A stretch of 64,000 nucleotides of DNA from Nocardia sp. XZ_19_385. GTDB taxonomy: Bacteria; Actinomycetota; Actinomycetes; Mycobacteriales; Mycobacteriaceae. The position numbers and the translations under genes were made by a program. Positions 17,969 to 26,597 of this stretch are shown in pieces (the stretch's first letter is position 1; the number at the start of each line of letters is the position of its first letter). A model generated the notes under the pieces. That model did no database searches, had not been told where the DNA came from, and saw only the letters and a list, made by a program, of their open reading frames with translations. The stretch lies in assembly GCF_015355755.1 (NCBI RefSeq), contig NZ_JACVEE010000004.1, forward strand, positions 248,001 to 312,000, read 5' to 3'.

Positions 17969-19486
17969 ATGGTCGAAACACTCAGTCCTGGAACAGAATT
18001 CGCGGGATACACGATCGAACGGCTACTCGGGGTCGGCGGTATGGGCGCGGTGTACGCGGCGTGGCATCCGCGCCTGCCCCGACGGGAAGCGGTGAAGATC
18101 CTGCCGCAGAACTTCAGCGCGTCAGCGGAGTTCCGTGCCCGCTTTCTGCGCGAAGCCGAAATGGCCGCCCGGCTGGACCACCGCAATATCGTGGCCGTGC
18201 ACGACCGCGGGGAATTCGAGGGCCGGCTCTGGATCGCGATGGAGTACGTCGACGGCTTCGATGCCGCCGAACTGCTGCTTCGCGAGGGCGCTTTGCCGGT
18301 CGAGCGGGTGGTCGGTCTTGTCGCTGAGGTCGCCCAAGGCCTGGACGAAGCGCACCGATCCGGCATGCTGCACCGGGACGTGAAGCCGGCGAACATCCTG
18401 ATCGAACCCGTCGACGGCGACGCCGGGCGAGTACTGGTCGCGGATTTCGGGATCGCCCGGGCCGCCGGTGACGGCACCGCGCTGACCGAGGTCGGCACGG
18501 TAGTGGGGACCCTGGCTTACACCGCCCCGGAAGTGCTTTCCGAACGGCAAGTCGATCACCGTGCGGACGTGTATGCGTTGGGCTGCACTGTTTTCGAGTT
18601 GCTGACCGGCAGCAAACCCTTCCCGCGTGCTTCGGTGGTCGCGGTCATGCGCGCGCATCTGGGCGAGCCGCCGCCCCGCGCCCGCCAGGCGCGGCCGAGT
18701 CTGCCGCCCGGAATCGATGCGGTGATCGCGCGGGCCATGGCGAAGAATCCGGAGGATCGCTACTCCTCCTGCGGGGCGCTCGCGGCGGCGGTGGCCGGAG
18801 CTTTCGGCCAGGCGGTCGAGCCGACGATGCTGGTGGTCCGGCCACCGAGCATTCCGTCCCAGCCGACTGTCCGTGCGCGGCCGGTACCCCCGCCCGAGCA
18901 GCCGCGGCGGCTCCGGTATGCGGCTGTTGCCGCCGGTGTCCTCGCTGTGCTGATTGCGGCGACCGGTATCGTTGTGCTGCAACGAGATTCGCCGGGACCG
19001 GCGGCTGCGCCGGTGCTGCCCACCGGCACTCCCAGCGGCGTCACCTGGGGGAAATATCAGTTCGTGGTCGATGCGCTGCCACAACTGCTGCCGGCCCGGC
19101 CGGTGACCACCGGATATCAGGGAATCCGCTGTGCCGCGGTCGATGAGCAGGACAATCCGGCTGACCTGGGCAAGGTACCGCGCACCATCGCTCGCCTGAG
19201 CTGTAGCGGAAACCACAACCCGGTGACGGATGTGGATATCCAGTGCGCCACGAACCGAACCCCGTTCTACCTGGCCGATGCGCATCCGCTCGGCGACCTG
19301 CGCTGGGAGCGGCGCACCGGCCGCGGCCGCGTGACCTGGATGGACATCGACTTGGCTGGTCGCCGCTCCGGCGCCGTGGGCCTCGAATTCGACGACACCG
19401 CGCGCAACTTCTGCCAAGTCGCGGTGATGGGCGGGGCCTCGGGAAAGGATCTCTACGATCGGTGGTGGCCTGATGCGCCTTTCTGA
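17969..19486 (+). CDS. Transmembrane Ser/Thr protein kinase 2
   Basis: This 505-residue kinase has GVGGMG (21-26), Lys43 in AVKIL, an intact HRD (LHRDVKPAN), DFG (VADFGIAR) and APE (TAPEVLS). The activation segment TALTEVGTVVGTLAYTAPE has threonines typical of autophosphorylation sites. After a Pro-rich linker there is one membrane segment (AAVAAGVLAVLIAATGIVVL) and an outside domain with four cysteines ending in DRWWPDAPF. ATG 17969 follows GGAG. The last 14 bases overlap the start of kinase 3. Sequence details (SPGT-FAGY start, KPFPR, DLYDRWW) group it with kinase 4. Confidence 0.93.
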   Translation: MVETLSPGTEFAGYTIERLLGVGGMGAVYAAWHPRLPRREAVKILPQNFSASAEFRARFLREAEMAARLDHRNIVAVHDRGEFEGRLWIAMEYVDGFDAAELLLREGALPVERVVGLVAEVAQGLDEAHRSGMLHRDVKPANILIEPVDGDAGRVLVADFGIARAAGDGTALTEVGTVVGTLAYTAPEVLSERQVDHRADVYALGCTVFELLTGSKPFPRASVVAVMRAHLGEPPPRARQARPSLPPGIDAVIARAMAKNPEDRYSSCGALAAAVAGAFGQAVEPTMLVVRPPSIPSQPTVRARPVPPPEQPRRLRYAAVAAGVLAVLIAATGIVVLQRDSPGPAAAPVLPTGTPSGVTWGKYQFVVDALPQLLPARPVTTGYQGIRCAAVDEQDNPADLGKVPRTIARLSCSGNHNPVTDVDIQCATNRTPFYLADAHPLGDLRWERRTGRGRVTWMDIDLAGRRSGAVGLEFDDTARNFCQVAVMGGASGKDLYDRWWPDAPF

Positions 19487-20933
19487 GGATTTCGCCGGGT
19501 ATCACGTCGAACGCCGGCTCGGCGCGGGTGGCATGGGCGAGGTGTACTTGGCCCGGCATCCGCGCCTGCCACGTCATGACGCACTGAAGATCCTGTCCGA
19601 CAAGCACGCCGCCAACGCGGAGTTCCGGGCCCGGTTCCTGCGTGAAGCGGAGATCGCCGTCCGGCTGCACCATCCCAATGTCGTCGCGGTGCGCGATCGC
19701 GGTGAGCACGACGGCCGGTTGTGGATCGCGATGCAGTACGTCGACGGGATGGATGTGGCCGAATTGATCGGCCAGGACCCGGGTGGGCTGCCCGTCGAGC
19801 GTGCCCTGCGGATCCTGACCGAGGCCGCCAACGGCCTCGATGAGATTCACCGGGTCGGACTGCTCCACCTCGATGTCAAACCGGCCAATATCCTGCTGGC
19901 CGCGGGCGCCGAGGAGCCCGAACGGGTGCTGGTCACCGATTTCGGTATCTCCCGCACCGCTGATCAGGACGAAAATGACACCGAGGCAGGCGGTTTCACC
20001 GCGACGCTGGCCTACGCGGCGCCCGAACAGATCAGTGCCGAAACCATCGATCACCGTGCCGATGTGTACGCGCTGGGCTGCACCTTCTATCACCTGCTCA
20101 CCGGTTCGGTGCCCTACCTGCGCGGCAGCCCGGCCGCGGTGATGTACGCCCACCTGCTGGAGACGCCACCGCAGCCTTCGCTGGAAAACCCCCGGGTGCC
20201 AACAGAATTGGACGCGGTCATCACGACAGCCCTGGCCAAGGATCCGGCGGACCGCTATCAGAGCTGCGGTGGACTGGCGGCCGCCGCGCGGGCGGCCTGG
20301 TCGGCGTCGCGAGGTGAGCACGTCGTCCCGAGCGCGGGTCGGCGGCGACGTCTGCTCGCCGGTGCCGCGCTTGTCGCGAGTATCGCGGTGGCCGTGGCGA
20401 TTTCGCTGGCCGTTCGGCATGGCTCCGACGAGACTCCGGCCTCGGGCGCTGCTCCGGTGCGCGTCAATGCCGACGCCTGGGGCACGGCCGCCTTGATCGC
20501 GCGGACCTTTCCGGAGCTGCTGCCGGTCGCACCGACCGCGACCGGGTACAAAGACCTGCACTCCTGTCTGCACCTGGATGCCAGAGAAAGCCAGAAGTAC
20601 ATCAGCTTCGACGAGGTGGTGCCGAGGGCGTCGGTGAGTTGCGGCGGCGACGCCGATCCCGTGGCGGTGCTGACGATTACCTGCAATAGCGACCGCACCC
20701 CGGTGACGGAGTCGCTGGTGATGACACAGTTGGAAGGCGAGGAACGGTGGACCAGGCCTTCGGGTACCGGCGTGATGCGCTGGGGCGGCAACGCCGGTAC
20801 CGACGGCAGGATCATCGGCAAACTCGAAGTGCACTTCGACGGGCCTGATCGGAACTTCTGTCGACTTCGGGTCAGTGGCGCCGAGTCCGGTTCCGAACTC
20901 CGGGAACGATGGTGGCTCGATGCACCGATATGA
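19473..20933 (+). CDS. Transmembrane Ser/Thr protein kinase 3 with HLD in place of HRD
   Basis: This 486-residue kinase is built like kinase 1: GAGGMG, DALK lysine, DFG (VTDFGISR), APE (AAPEQIS), a membrane segment (LLAGAALVASIAVAVAISLAV) and an outside domain with four cysteines ending in ERWWLDAPI. The catalytic loop reads LHLDVKPAN: the Arg of HRD is Leu (codon CTC), while the catalytic Asp and Lys remain. It is thus a non-RD kinase, possibly not controlled by activation-loop phosphorylation or of reduced activity. The loop before APE is acidic (DQDENDTEAGG). The ATG lies inside the end of kinase 2, so translation is probably coupled. Confidence 0.92.
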   Translation: MRLSEDFAGYHVERRLGAGGMGEVYLARHPRLPRHDALKILSDKHAANAEFRARFLREAEIAVRLHHPNVVAVRDRGEHDGRLWIAMQYVDGMDVAELIGQDPGGLPVERALRILTEAANGLDEIHRVGLLHLDVKPANILLAAGAEEPERVLVTDFGISRTADQDENDTEAGGFTATLAYAAPEQISAETIDHRADVYALGCTFYHLLTGSVPYLRGSPAAVMYAHLLETPPQPSLENPRVPTELDAVITTALAKDPADRYQSCGGLAAAARAAWSASRGEHVVPSAGRRRRLLAGAALVASIAVAVAISLAVRHGSDETPASGAAPVRVNADAWGTAALIARTFPELLPVAPTATGYKDLHSCLHLDARESQKYISFDEVVPRASVSCGGDADPVAVLTITCNSDRTPVTESLVMTQLEGEERWTRPSGTGVMRWGGNAGTDGRIIGKLEVHFDGPDRNFCRLRVSGAESGSELRERWWLDAPI

Positions 20934-20945
20934 CAAGGGGTACCA

Positions 20946-22175
20946 ATGATTTCGCGCACGGCACTGTTGCGTGCCGCTGTGCTGCTCACCGCGGCGCTGA
21001 CGGTGGCGAGCGGCTGTGTCCGGACGGGGGAGCCGGTCCCCGCCGTAACCGCCCCGTCGGCGCTGGATATCGGTGCCAATGAGGTGCAGCCGCTGTCGGC
21101 GCCGGCGGGCAATGAACAGTATGGGCGGGTGCTGGAATCGGTGCGGATGGCCGAGGCCCTCCTCGACCCGGCCGAGGTGGATGCGGCACTGAGCAAAGGG
21201 GTGGCCAAACGAACTGGGCCACTGCCGAATCCGCAGAAAGCAGTGGGCGTGCTGGCCGTGCCGGTGCAAAAGGTGCTCGAATCCCACACGATGCTGGCCG
21301 GATACGTGGTCACCGGAAGTGAGGTCGAGATCCAAGAGCGGGCGGTCGGCACCGTGCGGCTATTGACCGTGCTTCTCCTGCGTTTCCCCGATGCGTCGGC
21401 CGCTCAGTTGGCGGCCCGGCAGATAGATGCCACCGATGCCGCGGTGAATCCGGACAACGTGGCGGTCCGGATCGCGGATTATCCCGGAGCGTACGGGCAT
21501 TGGCGTCCGACCGCCCCGACGATGGCGGCGACGTTGGCGCACGGATCGTTCGTCATCAGCGTGCTGGCCGGTCACACCACGCCGGACTATGCGGTGCTGA
21601 GCGGGCTCGTCCGCAAGGCCTTCGATGTTCAGCTACCGCGGTTGCGTGAGTTTCGAGCCACGCCGCGGGAGCGTTTTGCCGATCTTCCGCTGGACCCGGA
21701 CGGGATGGTGTCGCGTCTGCTGCCCTACGGCAACGGGCAGTGGCCCGTGCCGAGTGTGGTGGTCGTCGATCTCGACGACCAAGCCGGCCTCGGCGCGACG
21801 ATCAGCACCAGCGGCGTGGTCTACGGACCTCGTGGCACTCGGCTGCTGCGAACGATGGGGATCAGCGAATCGGTCGAAATGCTCGCCATGAACGGCTTCA
21901 ACGTTCTCGAAAGATTCCCGGACGCGGTCACCGCGCGGCGGGTCGTCACCGCGGAAAGACAGCGGGCAGAAGCGGATTCCCGGTCGGCGGCCGCGCCCAA
22001 GGGGTTATCCGACGCCTATTGTCACAAGTACAACGTCTCGGCGCCCGAGTGGCCGGTCCAGTTCGGTTGTCACGTGCTGTTCGGGCGATACTCCGCCACG
22101 ATCGTCGGCCGCAATCTCACCGAGGCGCAGCAGCGTGCCGCCGCCCAATATCTGCTGCTGGTGAACAGTGCCTGA
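20946..22175 (+). CDS. Lipoprotein 2 (paralogue of lipoprotein 1)
   Basis: This 409-residue protein has a clear lipoprotein signal peptide, with Arg residues, a hydrophobic run and the lipobox VASGC. The mature part matches lipoprotein 1 along its length: SVRMAEA, MLAGYVV, PDNVAV, HWRPTAPTMAATLAHGSFVISVLAG, LPLDPDGM and AAAQYLLLVNS. A pair of C-terminal cysteines (DAYCHKYN, FGCHVLFGRY) is also shared. It starts 12 bases after kinase 3 and overlaps kinase 4 by eight bases. The function is unknown. Its position, as the second copy in the same slot of a duplicated kinase module, argues that it works with the kinases outside the membrane. Confidence 0.88.
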   Translation: MISRTALLRAAVLLTAALTVASGCVRTGEPVPAVTAPSALDIGANEVQPLSAPAGNEQYGRVLESVRMAEALLDPAEVDAALSKGVAKRTGPLPNPQKAVGVLAVPVQKVLESHTMLAGYVVTGSEVEIQERAVGTVRLLTVLLLRFPDASAAQLAARQIDATDAAVNPDNVAVRIADYPGAYGHWRPTAPTMAATLAHGSFVISVLAGHTTPDYAVLSGLVRKAFDVQLPRLREFRATPRERFADLPLDPDGMVSRLLPYGNGQWPVPSVVVVDLDDQAGLGATISTSGVVYGPRGTRLLRTMGISESVEMLAMNGFNVLERFPDAVTARRVVTAERQRAEADSRSAAAPKGLSDAYCHKYNVSAPEWPVQFGCHVLFGRYSATIVGRNLTEAQQRAAAQYLLLVNSA

Positions 22176-23652
22176 CGCTGCCGAAATCTTATCTCCAGGA
22201 ACGCTGTTCGCCGGCTACCGAATCGATCGGGTAATCGGCCGTGGCGGTATGGGCACGGTGTATGTGGCAGCCCATCCGCGCTTGCCGCGCCATGACGCCC
22301 TGAAAGTACTGTCGGCGCAACACAGTTCGGACGCCGAATTCCGGGCCCGCTTCATCCGGGAAGCGGAACTGGCGGCGCGGCTGGATCATCCGAATATCGT
22401 CGGTGTCCACGACCGCGGCATCGAGCACGGACGATTGTGGATCGCGATGCGGTTCGTCGACGGCATCGATGCCGCCGCGCTGATTCGCCGGGGCCTCGAG
22501 GAGGTGCCGCCCGAACGCGCCGTGCACATCATCAGCGCGGCGGCCCGTGGCTTGGACCACGCGCATCGCGCCGGCATGGTCCACCGGGATGTCAAACCGG
22601 CGAACATCCTGCTCGAATCTATTCCGGGACAACCCGATCGGGTTTCGATCACAGACTTCGGCATCGCGCGTACCGCCGCCGCGACGACCGCACTGACACA
22701 GGTGGGCACGGTGCTCGCGACCGTCGGTTACGCGGCGCCCGAACAGCTCACCGCGGGGACCGTCGATCACCGCGCCGATGTGTACGCGCTGGGTTGCACG
22801 CTCTACGAATTGCTGACGGGGGCGAAACCGTTTCCGCGCCCCACCGTCGAGGCGACGATCCACGCTCACCTCCACGATCGCCCGCCCCGCCCGACCAGCG
22901 TGGTCCACCTGCCCGGCGCGATCGACGGCGTGATCGCCAAGGCGCTGTCCAAGGACCCGGCGCGGCGCCACCAATCCGCGGGCGCACTCGCTGCGGCCGC
23001 CGGGGCGGCTCTGGGCATCGCGCCGGCTCCGGAGGTTCGGGTGCGGCGGTCGCCGCGCAGGCGTGCGATCGCGCTCGGTGCGGCGGCCATGGTCGCGGCC
23101 CTGCTCGGTGCGGCCGCCTACGTCTTCCAATTTCGAGATCGGGAACCCGCCGAAAGCGCGCTGTCTTCGACGACGGTTGCCGCGCCGAACTCCTGGGGAG
23201 CGCACGAGTACATGGTGAAAGCCTTTCCTCAGCTGCTGCCCAAAACCCAGACCGACAGCGGTTACCGGGGTCTGCGATGCACCGCCGTGGACGGCAATCT
23301 GCAGCCGATCGATGTGAATCAATCGCGGGACTCGCTGAACCGGTTGTCCTGCAACGGAGACCTCGATCCAGTGTGGCGACTCGTCGTGGTCTGCAGCACG
23401 GTCAGCGTGAACGAGAATTTCGGCCCGGCGGCCGACCGCCCGGTGACCGTCGACGAGCGCTGGCAGCGTCCTTCGGGGAACGGGCGGGTTATCGGGCAGG
23501 ATGTTCCCGCCTCGGACGATCGCCGTGAGCTCAGCGGGCAGTTGAAGATCCAGTTCTTCGATGAAACCCGCAAGTACTGCGATATCGCCGTCCTCGGCGG
23601 CAACTCCGGCCGGGATCTCTACGACCGCTGGTGGCTCGACGCACCCTTGTAA
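22168..23652 (+). CDS. Transmembrane Ser/Thr protein kinase 4
   Basis: This 494-residue kinase has GRGGMG, DALKVL lysine, an intact HRD (VHRDVKPAN), DFG (ITDFGIAR) and APE (AAPEQLT), with threonines in TALTQVGTVLATVGY. An Arg-rich cytoplasmic juxtamembrane stretch precedes a membrane segment (AIALGAAAMVAALLGAAAYVF). The outside domain has four cysteines and ends in DRWWLDAPL. GTG 22168 lies inside the end of lipoprotein 2. Features of the N-terminus and activation segment match kinase 2. It is the last of the four and is followed 60 bases later by the receptor-like gene. Confidence 0.92.
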   Translation: MPDAAEILSPGTLFAGYRIDRVIGRGGMGTVYVAAHPRLPRHDALKVLSAQHSSDAEFRARFIREAELAARLDHPNIVGVHDRGIEHGRLWIAMRFVDGIDAAALIRRGLEEVPPERAVHIISAAARGLDHAHRAGMVHRDVKPANILLESIPGQPDRVSITDFGIARTAAATTALTQVGTVLATVGYAAPEQLTAGTVDHRADVYALGCTLYELLTGAKPFPRPTVEATIHAHLHDRPPRPTSVVHLPGAIDGVIAKALSKDPARRHQSAGALAAAAGAALGIAPAPEVRVRRSPRRRAIALGAAAMVAALLGAAAYVFQFRDREPAESALSSTTVAAPNSWGAHEYMVKAFPQLLPKTQTDSGYRGLRCTAVDGNLQPIDVNQSRDSLNRLSCNGDLDPVWRLVVVCSTVSVNENFGPAADRPVTVDERWQRPSGNGRVIGQDVPASDDRRELSGQLKIQFFDETRKYCDIAVLGGNSGRDLYDRWWLDAPL

Positions 23653-23712
23653 CCCCGAATGTTCTTGTAACGTCAGGGGTTCGCGACGCTCTGCCCAGGG
23701 GAGGAGGCCACG

Positions 23713-26589
23713 GTGCCGGGTTCGGACGATATCGGCAGACTCCAGAAGCTCTTGCGGGCGCTGTACGTGCCCTCGGAGAAGCCCCGGGTGCTGCGGACCA
23801 TGCTGGGCGGCCGGCGTCGGTTGCCGCGCCCGCTGGTGCTACTCGCCGGTCCCGCGGCGAACAGCGATCTCATGAAGGAGATCCACCAGTGGTTCGGCGA
23901 GTCGGGCGGCCGTCGTGCCGTGCCGCGGGCGCGCGCCGAATTGCATCAGCTGGGCGAGGATTCGATCATCCCCGGGCGCAATACGACCGGACCGAACGCC
24001 GCCCCGGAGGCCGCCGGCTCCGAGGTGCCCGAGCACTGCCTGCCGATTCTGCAGCGGTTGGTCGAGAGTTTCTCCCGGGACGACACCGCGATGGGTCCGA
24101 TCGCGTTCCCGCGCTATCGCACCGCGGATTGGCTGACCCGGCAGCGCATTCCCACCGAGGAGACCCAGGCGGCGGTCGAGCTGCGGACCCGGCTGCCCAG
24201 GCTGCTGCGGCTGGGTTCCCGCGATTTCGATGGCGGCAATTCCGAAGGCGGCGACTGGATCACGCGGCTGGTGTTCGGCGTCTTCGCGTTGTGGCCGATC
24301 CTGCGGCTGTGGATGTGGGTCAGCGGCCGCGTCCCCGGTCTGTCGAAAGAGACGCGCTGGTTCATGCACCAGCGCTACATGGCACCCGAATTGTCGGACA
24401 GCTTCCTGGGTTTCGCGACCCGGCTGACCGTGCCGCTGCGCGGCGACGAGAACGCGGACCAGGTCGCGAAGCTGCTGGTGCACGCGTTCCTGGAGGATCT
24501 GCGCGACGCGTACACCAAGCGGATCTGGCGGCCTTCGAGCTGGCGCCGCACGGCCTTCCCGGTGGCACTGCTGGATTCCGTCGGCCGCAGCGGCAAGGGC
24601 GCCGATCTGCTGCGCCGCATCAACGACATCCGCAACGAGACCGGAATTTTCGATCCGCTGGTGGTCATCGCCGTCCTGGACTACAACCCCCGGGAACTGA
24701 CGCCCCCCGAGCCGGTCCACACCCTGGCCAGCATCGGTGATCTGCGCAGGGGCGACGAGCTGGAAAGCCTCGCTGACAGAACGGCTTCCGGGTCGGATGC
24801 CGATCCGCTGCGGCAGTGGGTGCGCGGCATCGACAACAGCCGGACCAACCGTTCCGCCGACGCCTGGTTCCTGCCGTTGGAGCTACCCGATCCGGTGCAG
24901 GGCCGGTTCAGCGATTCGCACCGAACGCATCTGGCCGTGCCGCCCGCGCCACCGCTGGCGGCCCGTAAATGGTTCGTCGCGAGTTGCGTGCTGATCCCGG
25001 TAGCGCTGCTGGTCGCGGCCGCGCTGGTGTATGTGCCGCCGCTGCGTGGCGCACCCTGCTCGCATTGGCCGTGGACCTCGGGGATCGCGGTGGCCGAGCG
25101 TGCCGGTGAGTGCGTCGGTTACAGCGACAACGACCGGCAACTCTTCGCCGACGACAAGGAACTGGCGGCGATGCAGCACGAAGTGTTCCGGCAGAACAAG
25201 ATTGCCGCGGGTATCCGTCGCGACAATCCACGCCGGCCGCTGGTTTCGCTGGTCTACTTCGCGGGGATCAGCTACGCGGACAGCAATATTCGCTATCCGC
25301 ACGCGCAAATGCAGGAGCTGGCCGGATTGGCGGTGCGGCAGCGGCGCGCGATACTCGCACCCGACGAGTCGGAACCGTTGCTGCGCATCATCATCGCCAA
25401 CGGCGGGTCGGAGATGCGGCACGCGTCCTGGGTGGTCGACACCATGCTGGCCGATCTGGTGCGCAAGGATCCGGGGGTCCTCGGGGTGGTCGGTATGGAC
25501 CGCAGCACCGCCGAAACTGCCCGCGCCATCGGCAAACTCGGCGATCTCGGGGTGCCCGTCGTCGCGACCACGCTGTCCGCGGACGGCCTGGAAACCAACT
25601 CGCCGATGTACTTCCAGGCGGTGCCGAGCAACCGGACCCAGGCTCGGCTCGTAGCGGATTACGTCGAGGGATCACGCTATCCGGACGGCACACCGAAAGC
25701 CGGTCAGCGGCGGTACAACCGGGTGCAGGTCTACCACCCGAAGGCCACCGACGACATCTACGTCACCACGCTGGTCGACGACCTGAACGCAGAGCTCGAC
25801 CGGCGCGGCGTGCCGCGCGACAGCCGGAGCTGGAACGCGCAGCGCGAGCTCTACAGCTTCCCCGCGCCTTGCGAGACACCGGGATTCGATCCGGACACGC
25901 TCCTGTTCTTCGCCGGGCGCAACGACGATTTCGCCACCTTCGGCAACGCCGTCACCCGGGGCTGCACGGAACCGCCCGCGATCCTCGGCGCCGACACGGT
26001 GACCCGTCTGATCGCCGACCCGAAAGCGATGGCGGCGCTACCGGCGAGCCTCACCGTGCGCTACGTCGCCAAGGCCGTTCCGGTGATTCTCGGCGGCGCG
26101 GAATGCGTGCGCGGCAACGGCAACTACGGCGAGGAATCCGGCAGCCTGGACTTCCAGGAGCTGTGCGGCGAATTGGCACGACTCGTCGAGGATCTCGCCG
26201 GCTACCCTGACCTGGCGGCCTACCAACCGGCGTGGCCGGGCGACCGCACCGGGCTGGCCTACGACGTCGCCGGGGTCGTTTTACAGGCAGTCCGGACCAA
26301 TCGCTCCCGCCCGGAGCGCACCGGCGACGGAATCAACCGCGCTGCGATCGCACTGCAATTGCGCGGCGCCGACTACAAGGGCGTCACGGGCGTGCTGCAC
26401 TTTTCCACCAGCCGAGTCGCCGACGGGTCGACCATCGGCGTCCTGGTCGCGACCGGCGTCCGGAAAGCCGGTCAGCCGCAACAGTGCCTGCTGATGTACC
26501 CGCCAGGCGCCGTCGCGGGTCGCGGACCAGACGGTTGCCCGAAAGGCACCAAGAGCACCATCGAGACTTGGACACCGCCCACACGATGA
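23713..26589 (+). CDS. Large membrane protein with type 1 periplasmic-binding outside domain
   Basis: This 958-residue protein has a cytoplasmic N-terminal region with a P-loop-like but degenerate segment (VLLAGPAANSDLM, about 41-53, no GK[ST]). A hydrophobic stretch at about 182-203 may be a first membrane segment or a buried helix, and a clear membrane helix lies at about 419-441. The C-terminal half (about 480-945) looks like the receptor/ABC substrate-binding type 1 fold: PLVSLVYFAG, VLGVVGMDRSTAETARAIGKLGDLGVPVVATT and TLLFFAGRNDDF. It therefore probably senses a small ligand outside the cell. GTG 23713 has GAGGAGG just upstream. It ends eight bases before the convergent amidase gene. 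No permease is present, so transport is unlikely. Confidence 0.8.
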   Translation: MPGSDDIGRLQKLLRALYVPSEKPRVLRTMLGGRRRLPRPLVLLAGPAANSDLMKEIHQWFGESGGRRAVPRARAELHQLGEDSIIPGRNTTGPNAAPEAAGSEVPEHCLPILQRLVESFSRDDTAMGPIAFPRYRTADWLTRQRIPTEETQAAVELRTRLPRLLRLGSRDFDGGNSEGGDWITRLVFGVFALWPILRLWMWVSGRVPGLSKETRWFMHQRYMAPELSDSFLGFATRLTVPLRGDENADQVAKLLVHAFLEDLRDAYTKRIWRPSSWRRTAFPVALLDSVGRSGKGADLLRRINDIRNETGIFDPLVVIAVLDYNPRELTPPEPVHTLASIGDLRRGDELESLADRTASGSDADPLRQWVRGIDNSRTNRSADAWFLPLELPDPVQGRFSDSHRTHLAVPPAPPLAARKWFVASCVLIPVALLVAAALVYVPPLRGAPCSHWPWTSGIAVAERAGECVGYSDNDRQLFADDKELAAMQHEVFRQNKIAAGIRRDNPRRPLVSLVYFAGISYADSNIRYPHAQMQELAGLAVRQRRAILAPDESEPLLRIIIANGGSEMRHASWVVDTMLADLVRKDPGVLGVVGMDRSTAETARAIGKLGDLGVPVVATTLSADGLETNSPMYFQAVPSNRTQARLVADYVEGSRYPDGTPKAGQRRYNRVQVYHPKATDDIYVTTLVDDLNAELDRRGVPRDSRSWNAQRELYSFPAPCETPGFDPDTLLFFAGRNDDFATFGNAVTRGCTEPPAILGADTVTRLIADPKAMAALPASLTVRYVAKAVPVILGGAECVRGNGNYGEESGSLDFQELCGELARLVEDLAGYPDLAAYQPAWPGDRTGLAYDVAGVVLQAVRTNRSRPERTGDGINRAAIALQLRGADYKGVTGVLHFSTSRVADGSTIGVLVATGVRKAGQPQQCLLMYPPGAVAGRGPDGCPKGTKSTIETWTPPTR

Positions 26590-26597
26590 GCGACTAC

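Noticed and set aside
19041..21335. 764-codon minus-strand open frame across kinases 2 and 3 and lipoprotein 2
   Set aside because: Antisense of three well-supported genes; Arg/Gly/His-rich, no recognisable domain.
15290..26589. Kinase island as a phage-defence or toxin system
   Set aside because: Kinase-based defence systems are usually cytoplasmic with effector domains; here every component is membrane-bound or secreted, and there is no nuclease, toxin or phage gene. Envelope sensing fits better.
23713..26589. ABC transporter substrate-binding lipoprotein
   Set aside because: There is no signal peptide or lipobox; the binding domain is C-terminal to a cytoplasmic region and a membrane helix, and no permease or ATPase gene is adjacent.
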